DNA from: Stictocephala bisonia
Lineage: Eukaryota; Arthropoda; Insecta; Hemiptera; Membracidae
Direction of reading: 5' to 3'
NCBI GenBank assembly: GCA_035578905.1
Contig: JAQJVL010000278.1
Span: forward strand, 985,963-1,049,962
Length of the DNA stretch: 64,000 bases
Shown here: piece by piece, positions 1 through 12,400 of the stretch
Position numbering within the stretch: the first letter of the stretch is position 1
How the letters are laid out: each line of letters begins with the position of its first letter
Notes under the pieces: model-generated
Seen by the model: the letters and a program-made list of their open reading frames with translations, nothing else
Told to the model about the DNA's origin: nothing
The model's database searches: none
Program-made: the position numbers and the translations under genes

Positions 1-492
1 TTCTGTCTGTATGCGTTGCTTTGAACTATGTACAGTTAGTACTTTTTACTGCCACTAGATAGATCTGCCGTGCGCTGTGTACACTAGCGCTCCGTGGCAC
101 AGTAGCGAACTTACACACCACATGTGTCGTCTGCTTTAATCGGCTCATTCAAAATGCCAATCAATAACTATCTCCCTTGCACTTTTTGACACCCTCCCCT
201 CCGGTCGTGCAGTCTGTATTCGTTCGGAAGGCGATCAGTGACACCTGATTCATCGCTTACTTGCTGGGATTACAGTGAACAGTGGTTTCTCGCGATTTAC
301 GGAAGTGTTTGGGATGCAGTTGAGCTACAGCAGAGCGACGTCCAGCCCGCACCGTGCTCCACTCTAGCCCACTGGCCATGCACCTCATCCTGGTCTTACT
401 CGTGTACTCTGTAGACACTCGCGCTACGACGATGGACATCGCCGGAGTGATGTGTGGAAGGTAACATACTCCGGCCCTGATGCCTCGTAGAA
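1..492 (+). promoter_or_regulatory. 5' flank and probable 5' UTR of SCAI
   Basis: The first 492 bases are richer in G, C and CpG than the introns that follow, as expected near a promoter. A TCAGT initiator-like sequence lies at 235-239, but there is no clear TATA box and no matching downstream promoter element, so the start site is unknown. An in-frame TGA at 478-480 shows that the coding frame does not extend upstream of 493. A 60-codon open frame on the minus strand at 257-439 resembles nothing I recognise. Confidence 0.5.
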
Positions 493-521
493 ATGGTGGT
501 CAAAATGGCTGGAATGGATGA
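432..521 (+). promoter_or_regulatory. two upstream reading frames before the SCAI start
   Basis: If transcription starts upstream of 432, the leader contains a 10-codon frame at 432-464 (MDIAGVMCGR, stop TAA). It also contains a 13-codon frame starting at 480 and ending TGA at 519-521, which overlaps the SCAI ATG at 493 in another frame. Overlapping upstream frames usually reduce initiation at the main start. The function is inferred, and the transcription start is not known. Confidence 0.35.
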
Positions 522-593
522 TCACGATAGGAAAATAGTTATAGAATTTTGTCACTTGCTGGAAAAATCCAAACAGCTATTCAACGGGCTGAG
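493..593 (+). CDS. SCAI: SCAI exon 1 (residues 1-34)
   Basis: The exon starts at ATG 493 (context GAAATGG) and ends at the donor AG|GTAATT, leaving two bases of an Arg codon. It encodes the hallmark EFCHLLEKSKQLFNGL. Two further in-frame ATGs at 505 and 514 also have good contexts, so the true start could lie 4 or 7 residues later. The first ATG after the in-frame stop at 478 was chosen. Confidence 0.9.
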
Positions 594-3500
594 GTAATTA
601 ATGCAAATCATTATATTTATTGCATGTTCTCACTATTTATTTACTTTATTACCATATTTACTAATTAATAATAAATAATAATTCATCAATGAATGAGTTA
701 ATTTCATAGTAGTACAAACCAGTGTGTAATGTACATTTATAACACCTTAATCTGACATTCTTAAATCTTATCCAATGCACCCTCGTTGTAAGGTAGTTCT
801 GGCCTATATTTAGATGTGAGGTTGACGGGGTGAGGCACGGCGCGTGGGTTGACGCTCGGCTAACCCTATAGTTGACGCAGTGTTAGTTGACCCCTTCGTG
901 CCGAAATTGACGCTTTGTTGTGGGCCACCGAACACGCTCGCAAACTTCATTATATTGACAATACAGCGGGATGGCCTTTGAAATGTACAATATCGCTTTG
1001 GAGCTCAATGAAAGGTTTTGTAAACCACCATTTACCATAGACATTCGCTTTATTTATATCGATTTGTACACTTGGCCACTGAAGAGTGGGATCATGAATG
1101 AAAAGTGTTTATTTACATCATTTGTTTTCTGTAATATCAACTCGGAAGTAACAACTCAAAATACATTAATTTGATGGAAACATGCATAAATGAGATTGAA
1201 TGAATACAACACGAAAAGAACCTCCTCACAGAAAATATTACATGATTCAACATAAGAAATGTCTACACTACTTATTTAAACCTATTTTGCACAAACTTTC
1301 TTTACTGTTAGAAAAATGATTGATTTTGATTTTTCTTTGTCGAAGACTTTTAACTATAATAAATTGGTTTTTGTGAGAACATTTTAATTACAACTAAACA
1401 ATGAATCAATTAACAATTATCAGTAAGAAGATAAACCAATTACGTATTTAAATTCGTTCTCAATTCAACGGAAAGGCCGATTGTATTTTGGTGATTCTTT
1501 TATTTTTGTCATTAACATTTAAAAATCAAATGCATTTTTATTAGCTATTACAGTTTTTCAAGCCTTTATTTTGTTGTGTAATTGCAAACTTATTTTATTC
1601 ATGTATTCGCTATCTCAAACGAATAGAAAAACGTAATGTTTTTAATACTAATTTGGGGTTGAACATTGATTAATTTTCTTCTATGTGAAAGTAAAACAAT
1701 TTTAACAATCCAAAAATCAAGTCTTATAATTGTATGGTTTTATATTTATTTTAAATTCTGATATTGTTTGACTTTGTGGAATTTGCAAAGTCATATCTTT
1801 ATTTATTCAAGAAAATGCATACAATTTATTTTATAGTAAGCTATACTTTAACAGCAGGTATCGGGGTGGGTACCCATAACTATTGCACATGCTGATTCTG
1901 CTAATCACTGCATTCATGAACTTCTAAACCTTATCATGATGACTATGGATGAAGAATTAAGAGTGTTTATTTGAATTGGGTATAAGATTTCTTTAACTTT
2001 AATCATCGTACCATAATTTTTTATGGAGGAAACTACCATAAAGTGCTGTATTTTTACGTCCATAATATGACACATATTTGCACAAGACAAATTATGCTTT
2101 AAATGTGGATAAGTCGTGTATTTTGATATATGCAGTGGTTTTACGTCCATAATTTGGCACAAATATGTAAAAAGTAGTTTGATACAAAGCATTACATTCT
2201 TAATAGGGGGAAATGCCCACCAGTTCTATATTTGACAGAGGTTTTACGTCCATCGTTTGTCACACACACTTGTACAGTTTAAAAAAATCATATTCTTGAT
2301 GGAAAAATAACTGCACTGTAGTTTGACAAATGCAGTGTTTTTTCTTCCCTCGTTTGTCACATATTTGTGCAATGTAGTCGGCCATATTCTTGGAGGAATA
2401 AAACTGTCCTATGTAGTTATTCTATTGAGTGGTTTTATTTCCGTCATTTGACACATATTTCAAAAATGTAGTTAAGCCGCCTTTTTGGAGTTAACTTTCC
2501 TGAGGTGTGATTATGTTAGGCTATCTAGAAAGTAAACCCAAATAACATATCATGTGTATTGACCCACCCGTCCACCCATTCACAAACAGTGGTATTGACC
2601 CACCCGCCCATCCACTGTAGTAGAGTGGTATTAGACGATCTACCCACCCATACACGTAAGATACGGTGGTTTTGGACCACCCACCCACTCATACACACAC
2701 TATAGTATTGACCCACCCATAAAACATGCTCAGTGGTAAATTCACCTCGGATTGGTACATGCTCATACATCAACCTCACTTGTCGTGGTAGATCTTCACA
2801 CATCAACCTCAGTCACCATGTTAAATATACATACATCAACCTTAGTCATTATGGTAGATCTACTCACATCAACCTCAGTCACCATGTTAAATATACATAC
2901 ATCAACCTTAGTCATTATGGTAGGTCTACTCACATCAACCTCAGTCACCATGGTATACCTACATACTTCAACCTTAGTGTGTCACTATAGTAGATCTACA
3001 CACATCAACCTCAGTCACCATGATATACCTACATACTTCACAACCTTAGTGTGTCACAATAGTAGATCTACACACATCAACCTCAGTCACCATGATATAC
3101 CTACATACTTCAACCTTAGTGTGTCACTATAGTATACCTACACAAATCAACTTCAGTCACCATGTTAGATATACCTACATCAACCTTAGTTACTATGGTA
3201 GATCTACTCACATCAACCTCAGTCACCATGATATACCTACATACTTCAACCTTAGTGTGTTACTATAGTATACCTTCACAAATCAACTTCAGTCACCATG
3301 TTAGATATATCTACATCAACCTTAGCCACTATGGTAGATCTATACCACTGCAATCATCATCGGTTGTTTAATGTTACTACAGTTGTTATTCTGTGGCATA
3401 TACACAGATAGCCATGTAGATGTAGACGGCTCTCGGTTCTCAAAGTATATAATCTAAACTATGTAGTCATTCAGAGTTAATTTTCAGATACCATGTTGTA

Positions 3501-6500
3501 TGGTTTGGTATGCAAACTTTTAAGGCTTCAACTGGTTTCCACGTGTTGTCTAAAGTTCAAATGGCTTACAACATCCTTAAAACAAATATAAACACGGTTT
3601 ACAAACTATTTCTTTAAAAAGTTAAAAAAAAACCTAGCAAGTAAGTTCTATTATACGTAATACATTTTTTGAAGATGACTTCTATTTAATGACTTAGTTA
3701 ATAATTATTAACTAAGTCATTAAATAGAAGTCATCTTTTTGTTACATAATGATTTGTTTTACTTTTTTAGTTGATAAGAAATACATGTTCTCATGTACAG
3801 CACTGTATTCAAAGAGATAAATCAAGAATAAAGGCTCCCGTAACTGTCCAGAGACCATAAGTTGTAGAAAATGTTGAAAGGCGTTAACTAATTCCCACGT
3901 GTTATCCAAAGTTGAAAGTCCAGTAGGTGGCCCGAGACCATGAGTGGTACATTTTGAGAGGCATTAACTGGTAACCAAGTGTGATTTTTGTGATTCATGA
4001 TCACAAAAATGTGGTTAGAGTTGACATTGAAAAAACTTCATTTTAATTTTTCGTGTGAAAACAATAAAAGATTTTTCAATATCTACCTTAACCATATTTT
4101 TGTGCTCATGGACAACAGACACCTTAGGTAGTAGTAAGCTTTCCTCTTCATTTCTCTTTGGAAATCTTGTTTTAAGAATCATCATGAATGTGTGTAATTT
4201 AACCCAGATTTTTTACTTTTTTATAGATGTACAAGCAACTGTTGGACATTTACTTTTATGTAGTTTTTTTTAACAAGCTTTTATTGGGGATCAGTGGGGG
4301 CTGACAGAAAATTGAAAAGAGGTATCTCGATAGACCCTCCACGCTCTTAATATATAGACATAGATGACTGCCAGTGGCCCTCCCACCTCCCTACATAAAA
4401 ATGGTGTTTCGCTGGATGGTTAAAGTTAAGATTTAAAGTGTATTGAACATACGATTGTGATCATTTCCAAGTCAAAATTATAATGAGGGGTGTGGCAGTT
4501 GAGTAGCTAAGGTACGGACTTCGCAGTCATCAGTAGTGCAACGTTCGAATGTCCAAGATGACGGTCGGTACATAACTCGTTGAATGAAGTTCACGTTCAT
4601 GACTGTGACCTATGTGTAGTTAGTGTAATAAAAAGAAACTTCGGCAAGTGTAAATGTGTTTAGGATGTGTAGGGAGGACATCTATATCTGTCGTAAAGTT
4701 TTTTTTAATATTCCATGTTTATATTGATAACTATCGTAAGGGTACCGTCAATTTTCATTTAAATGTCGTCAACAATCGTATGTTTATTGTTAATTATCGT
4801 GTGTATATTTTTAACAATCGTATAATTAGTCTTATCGTTAACTGACGAGAAATTATCGTTAATACATGAACGTCGTTATCACGTGAGGATCATTAAAAAT
4901 ATGTTTTAATCGTTACGTGTCATATATCTTTCATTTTCTATTTAACATTTTCATGGACCATAGCAGTGCCTATAATTATTAATTTGCATCATTGTTCAGA
5001 TGGCCCCTTTTCAGTAATATGGCACTTATTTGAACCTTACAACTGGTGGTGTTAAATGGAAATTCAATAAATTTAACAAGAAATAAAGTAAAGACCTTGG
5101 TAGGTCGATTGGTGTACTTAATGCTGAAAGGTTTCCCCGGAATGTGACACCCATGGTGAGCGGGGATAACCCCGGATGAGTTGTAGGTCTTCCCTCCACC
5201 CTGTGGGTTAGTCGATCGGCACTCTACTTATTGCACTACTTTTGTTTCAATTTAAATCCATTTCATGATTTACCGAGAATAATGGTTCGGTATTCGTAGA
5301 AAATGTCATTTTTTAGTCGAAATTAAAAATCATTTTCATTCTGAAAAGTTATGATTTGTGGATTTCTTCAAAATATTTTGCACTGTTTACAGTTATTATA
5401 TTAGTTAACGTTTGCCACATAATAATATTATAATTTATCTCTATTTCAGATTTGCTATCCAATAAAAAATTATCTCCAGATTGTTTAGTAATTTGTGTTG
5501 TTTGATCAATTCATTTGTTTAGTTTGATCATTTAATTTTGTTCCTGTGTTTTTATGACATACTTCTTCCGTAAGAGTTGTATGTAATATGGCCACTTATA
5601 GTTCTTCAGAAACAATTTTTTTCGTTTTAGGTTCTCGATGTGCAATTGGGTTTCTTCATATCTGGACTATTTCGTTAGTGACTCAGCTGGATGATACCAA
5701 ATCAAACAAAATTAAATGTATTATTCAATTTAAACAACGTATTGTGTAATTTTTTATTTAATTTGTTCATTTTTATTATATTGTTTTCTTTTTTAATCTA
5801 TAACTAAAAAAACCAAAAACTATAGATCATAGTTTCTCAATAACTAAAAGGCTTTGGGCCATCAAACTTGGCACAACTATTCTTTATACACTTAAAGACG
5901 CGTATTAAGAAATAATTTTAAAACAATTTCTCTCAAAAAGCTAAAATAAGGTAGATAATCAATATCCCGAATGTGACCATTTAGATTCTTTGTTGCAATT
6001 CACCATAAGAAAGAGACAACTTAGAGCGGTGCAACTTGGCATAAGTGGTTACTGTATTTGAACAATGTATGCGTACGGTGAAGAAAAATAACAAAATTAC
6101 ACAAGCATAGTGTGACATACGTAGCGAGTTACGGGGTTGGTATAAGAAGCGTGCAAGGGTGTCCCTGAGGCTAATTATAGTAATTAGGTTGTTTCAGGAT
6201 CTTCTGGGATGTGTGAGTTACTGTCAGTGTACCCGAGTTTGAAGGTTGATTTACTAGAGGCCAATGAAAAATAGCCACACCATTGTTTTGTGTTTGTCGT
6301 ACGTTACAAAATATGCTATTTCAAGTTTTAATAATTGTTATCACAGTTAGAACAAAAAAGTATCGGAATTTTAACTAGTTTTCACTGTGCGTAAACTGCT
6401 AATGAATCGCATTTATATTTGGACAGATATTTTTCCTATGAGTTTTATAAATTTCAGTTTTAATTTTTAAAGAAAATAAGATCTTATCGATTTCCTGAAG

Positions 6501-9420
6501 GAGTTTTCCTGATTTGTACAGGTTGGGAAATTAATTACCTGGTAACGTTGTAATGCTTATGAAATGGATATTTACGATACATTACTGTTATATGGATAAG
6601 TAGATGTAGTGCTTAAACATTTATTTAAATCAATCCAAATTGATACAATCATTTATATTATTGATCTGCATATTTAAGTAAATATTTTTTATCTTGTTTT
6701 CTGTTTTCATAATTAATTAACTTTGGGAGTATAGATAGCCGCCAAATAAACCAGTTTTGCATGATTGTTAATTTAGGGTTTTATTATTACAATTACAGTG
6801 CGTTTTGACATTGAATCTATTTAAACTCTTAACATTATTTTCGCAGTTTTCGCAGCTTCGTACTCATTGATGTAGTGATTATGTGGTCTGTTCTAACAGT
6901 AAAAATCCGACCCTAAGCTACTGTTAGCATTGTTTTAGGCTACTTACAGCAATGTTCAATCATCAAATCTCTGTTAGAAGACTTAAATTTACGTTTTGCT
7001 TGGTTTATAAAAAAAAATTATTTTGAAACACTGACAAACGTTCTCACTGGATCATTATTTGATATTCTTCAAAATGTTATTTCTTTTATAAATACCCCAT
7101 CTATGAGTTTCTTTGAAAATCAAAATCACAAAGCTATACAAGAAGACATTTTAATTTATCTTCTTGCGGAGTTTTGCTCTGTATTAAAACAGCTGTAATT
7201 CCGGAAGTAGGAGTTTTACTGTGTCAGTTTTACTCGAGACAGGTGCACGCCGCATAAAGCGAGCCTCGAGGCCCTACATGCTTGGCAGATAAAACGGCCC
7301 AGGTACACCATCTTCAATAGCACTTTTTATATGAATTTTCCACTTTTTACATAACTTATTCTTTAACCTATATCTGCAAGTTCTAGATGAATGTGATTGG
7401 CAGTTCTATGTTCAAGCACAAAGAGGCCAAGTTCAATTAATTACAATTAACTGATTGTGTAGTGTTTAATCATTGCTAGAAATTATGTATAGAATAAACA
7501 TGTATTTTATCTTGTAAGAATTTATTTCAATTTTTTTTCTTATTTGTTTTTAAGACGCTGATTGTCAAGATATGTGCGAATATGGATTTTGAATTAGTGT
7601 GACGAATGTAGTCTTTGTTACAAATTAAGGCCAAGTATTCCTAAGAAAGTGCCATTAATTTATACAGTTCAATGACAATTTACCAGTCGGCGGTATAAAA
7701 TAAGTTAATCAGCGTATATTAATTAAGTACTATTAATTATTATGTTAGATAATGGTTGAGGTATCTTCAGAAATGTATTTTTTAGTTTCTAAACCAAGCC
7801 CTATTTCTAAACAATATTTCACAATGAAAACCAAATTTGCTGAGCTTTTGTGTCATGTTTGTTTTTTTTTTTTTTTGTTTTTTTTATCAGCTGTTAAAAA
7901 TAAATTATTTTATTAATGCCAATGTTTCTCTTATGGAAAAAAAACCGCCCATACCCATACAGTAGTATTGACCCACTTGCCCCCCATACACGTACAGTGG
8001 TATATTAATCGATTAATCTAATAGTATATTAATTAATCGATATTAAATTAATGTTTTATTACAATATTATGTAAGGTTATAAAGTTAATGACAATATTTT
8101 CCTGGTGATAATAATTATTTTGCACCGATTCCTGAGCAATAAAAGATCATCAGATATCATATTAGTCGAAAGAGTTGTATTTTTATTCGAGTTTGAAAAA
8201 GCTGAGATTTTACCATGGAAATTAATTTTTCATGAAAATAAGGATAAGAGTTGCTGATGTCAAGCTTCCTTGGGGAATCTCTGGTTCAGCCAATCGAGGA
8301 AAACTCGAACAGTTTTTATCTTGTTTTTTTTTTCTTTCTGCTTGTAAGATGGCTTTGGAGCGCTACACCACGCACGCCAGTTTCTTCCAGTTTTTGATAA
8401 GAATTGAACGGCGTTGTACTATTACGGTTTAGACTGTCGTAGATTCTTTGAGTAGAAACATCTTATTTTCGTTTATTTTCCTTTCGTAAACTTTATTGTC
8501 TTTCACTGAAAAACTTTTAACTGTCAACAAAATTTAAATGTCTTTTTTACATAATTTTTTCTATTACTTTGAAAAAAACTTATAACAGACTATCGATCTT
8601 AGATTACTTAATTTCAAAGATTTTTTTTTTATTTGGACAACAGAACTAAGTTTTAAATTTCCAGGAAAGATTTCTGTAATAATAATATGAACTAAACCTA
8701 AAGCAAGAAAATATATTGTACTTCTTAGAATAATACATTATTATTGTCCAGATATTTTTTTCTTATTTTTTTAGACTGTTGACTATTGAAAGAACTTCGT
8801 CCACGAAATTTGGAGTGATGAACATTGATTGAAGATTTGTTTGAAAAAACGGAATGACTGGACGTAGAGCGGGTCCGGTGTCCAAGGTCCAAGTCAGGTC
8901 TGTCATTCGTCTAGACACTGATAAAGTGATCACTGATAAGCTCTGTTACCGTATTTGATTCTGTTATGATTTCACCTTATCAATATTTTTTATTTCTCCT
9001 TCTGCGGTTGTTCGTTTATTATTTTCCATTGTTGCGTGGAATCTCTTCTGCATCTTTCAATTTTAAATGTCAAAAGATCGTTTTTAGTTTGGTCTTTTCG
9101 GTCTGAAAGGATTTTACAAAAACGTTGATTGTAATTCTTAAAAACTGTGTCATATGGTCTCTTTCTTAAAAATCTACCTTTTTTATTTATTTAAAATACT
9201 AGAGGTAGGCCCATTTCAAGGACTATTTTTTTCTACGTTTAATTTATATTTGTGTTCCTTTTTACATGATTATATTTAAATCTGTTAGTAAAGATATTAT
9301 AAAAAGAATTGTATCTTAAATTTTGTATTGTAAAAAGTATTGTAAATATTAACGTCTTCTATACGATATAAACAGTCCCAGTGAACTTTTTAATCTCGTA
9401 TATTTATAAAAGAGGATGTT

Positions 9421-9484
<64 letters not shown>

Positions 9485-12400
9485 TGAAGTTTATGCGCTG
9501 CCAAACCATCCAACCGATCGCCATGAAACTTTAGGATGTCCTGTATACTCCCGAGATGGTTTCTGTGAAGTTTGATGCAGATCCGTCCACAGGGTCCCGC
9601 CCCACGGGCTCCTAAAGATCCCATGTTATTCAAATGGAGAATCTGAATTGTTTACAAAAAACATATGACTGTGTGGTTTAATGTAGTTTCACATGCCATA
9701 AGCAGATTGAAGTTCTTACAACAACAGTACTGTATATGTTTTGATTTATTGTAGTTCTACATTTCACCTTGAGAGTGTAGCACACACTACTTTTACTTGA
9801 TCAGGTGATCTGTATTTGGTGTTAACCTTTTTTCCTCGGTAATTAAAACATGTGGTGAAACGTGAAAATAAAAAATAAATAATTATTTGTTTTGCAGTTT
9901 ACTTTTTATGACATGCCTCCTAAAAAATCTAATATTGGTAGAAGAAGCAAAAATGCTCGAATTCTTTCAGCTATTAGGTTCTAAATCAAACTCAATATTA
10001 TGACCGGCGAAGCGGGCGGGTACAGCTAGTATGACTAATTAAAATAGTAATGTCAATATCTCCAAGTACTATTGCATTATTAGCTAAATTATCAACAATA
10101 TTAGCCAGTTCTTATATAAATTCAGTTCCATTATAAAGAGTAGTCTATAAATGCGTAATAAATTACAATAATTATCGCGAATAAGCTATACGTAAAATTC
10201 GAAGATTGTTTACAAAGACACTAAGAGGCCTACGAAAAATTCAATCACACCCCTGGTATGGTACGTCAATACCACTGTACGTGAACGGGTGGGCGGGTGG
10301 GTCAATACCACTGTACGTGTATGGGTGGGCGGGTGGGTCAATACCACTGTACGTGAACGGGTAGGTGGGTGGGTCAATACCACTGTACTTGAACGGGTAG
10401 GTGGGTGGGTCAATACCACTGTACTTGAACGGGTAGGTGGGTGGGTCAATACCACTGTACTTGAACGGGTAGGTGGGTGGGTCAATACCACTGTACGTGA
10501 ACGGGTAGGTGGGTGGGTCAATACCACTGTACGTGTACGTGTGGGTCAATACTACTGTACGTGTATGGGTGAGCGAGTGGGTCAATACCACTGTACGTGT
10601 ACGGGTGGGCGAGTGGGTCAATACCACTGTACGTGTATGGGTGGGTCAATACTTCTGTACGTGTATGGGTGGGCGAGTGGGTCAATACCACTCTGTAAAA
10701 TACCTGTCTCATTAACACTTAGTGGTAATGAATGACCATCCTACACTCCCATACACTACTGGTGGTGATGATCCACCAACCCTCTCATAAACCTAGGGTG
10801 GTGACAATTTCCTGGTATGGTACGTCGTGAAACATGCATTTTTTAAAAATTTTACCACAAGTTTTAATAATTGTTATCCTTATTGGAACAAAAAAGTACC
10901 GGAATGTTAACTACAGTAGTTTCACTGTCCATCGAATTAACACTTTTATTACTCAAAACCCCGTTAATTTTAGATTTTAATTTTTAATAGAAAAAGTTCC
11001 TTTGAATTTCCTAAAACCCCCGTTTTCTTTGCTTCTAGAGGTCGTAAAATGACTTAGTCACGTTGTAATCCTTATGAAAACGTATATTTACGATACATTA
11101 CTTTATACGCGTAAGTAACTGTAGTGATTTAAAATTGATAATTTACTTAAATCAACTAAATAATTATTGCTGATTCCTTATGATATTACCTGATTCCTTG
11201 TGACGTGTTTTAGATGGTGGAGGTTTGTGTATTGGTAACGTGAAACGGTTCTAGATAGTATGTTCTATATAGTTACTAAACTACTCTTATCTACTGTAAA
11301 CCATTTTGTTTGTCCAGGGACCTGCCGCAGTACGGCCACAAGCAGTGGCAAGCCTACTTCGGCCGTACCTTCGATATTTACACCAAGCTCTGGAAATTTC
11401 AGCAGCAACATAGGTAAAAAATTCAGCCATTAGAAAAAAATTAATGTAGATGTTTCAACTGAAAATAGATTGTAATGTATGCTTATTTTATGATTATTGG
11501 AACATTAATTTTTATTGTTTTTAAAAGAAAAAAATTATTGCTACCCATTTAATATGACTAACTTCAGATTATAGTTAAAATATATAGTTTCACATATATC
11601 ATATAAATTGTGATACTTAAATAGTTGATCAAATTCATGTCTTGAAACTCATGGTAGCTATTTAACCACACTTCTTTTGACCCTATATAGGTATCGTATG
11701 TAATTTTGACGTGAGGTTAGTTTTTTTCTTTTTCTAACAAATAGTAGTTTAACATGGCATATGTTTGTCCTAACAGCAGTGCTTCAGCCCCCCTTTAGTG
11801 TAAAGTATCAGTTTTGTGTCATTTTATTATATTTAAATAATTAAAGAGAAAAATATATCAAATTTACATACAATACCCATAAACAAAAAAAATACTTTTC
11901 AATAGGGTCTTCTGGGACTTAGCAGTCATTGACATTTGTAATATAAGCTAACAAAATGTATGAACAATTGATCTTCAAATGTTTTTCATGTATTAGTGAT
12001 TGTTATTAAAGAAGTAATTATCAATGTATCAACTGTGCTTATTAAGTGTGTAAAATGTACGTATCAACACTCTTAGCATCGACTCATATGTGATACTTAT
12101 CTAGGGTTAAAGTATCTTCAGATCTCAATATCCATTTTGATATGTAACATTAGTCTCTACATCACTGTGACCAGTGTTAGTGAACTTCCATCATACATCA
12201 CTTTTACTTTGTCATTAGTCTACAAATTATATAAAAAAATTAAAAATCTATTTTAATGATGTTTTTATGTTTTTCTATTTTTAATTTGTTTTATCTGTTA
12301 TCTCTCTGTTTTACTTTTTGTGTTTTTTTTATGTTTTTCTATATTTTAATTTGTTTTATTTGTAATCTCTTTCTTTTACTTTGTATTTCATTTTCACTTA

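Larger units (their letters stand above)
594..11317 (+). other. SCAI intron 1 (10.7 kb)
   Basis: This is the largest intron and has no supported gene. In order it holds a short TTGAC-rich CpG cluster (822-925), degenerate ~95-bp repeats (2048-2470), minisatellite fragments (2558-2736), a 33/66-bp array (2763-3345), a 66-bp palindrome (3672-3737), a tRNA-like SINE fragment (4487-4640), a SINE piece (7552-7665), two minisatellite units (7948-8003), a Helitron remnant (9394-10029), a G-rich array (10262-10695) and two diverged direct repeats (6320-6650 and 10855-11170). The remaining AT-rich stretches show nothing recognisable. Confidence 0.8.

Noticed and set aside
2525..3371. Frames of 69-126 codons over the 33-base array
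   Set aside because: The period is a multiple of three, so frames stay open by chance; no recognisable protein.
4487..4560. Functional tRNA gene
   Set aside because: A- and B-box-like words are present but no proper cloverleaf, anticodon stem or terminator could be folded; a SINE head is more likely.
10210..10735. Repeat-coded frames (GGWVNTTVRVWV and VLTHPPTRSRTV types) on both strands
   Set aside because: These have the same cause: a 36-base tandem array in intron 1.
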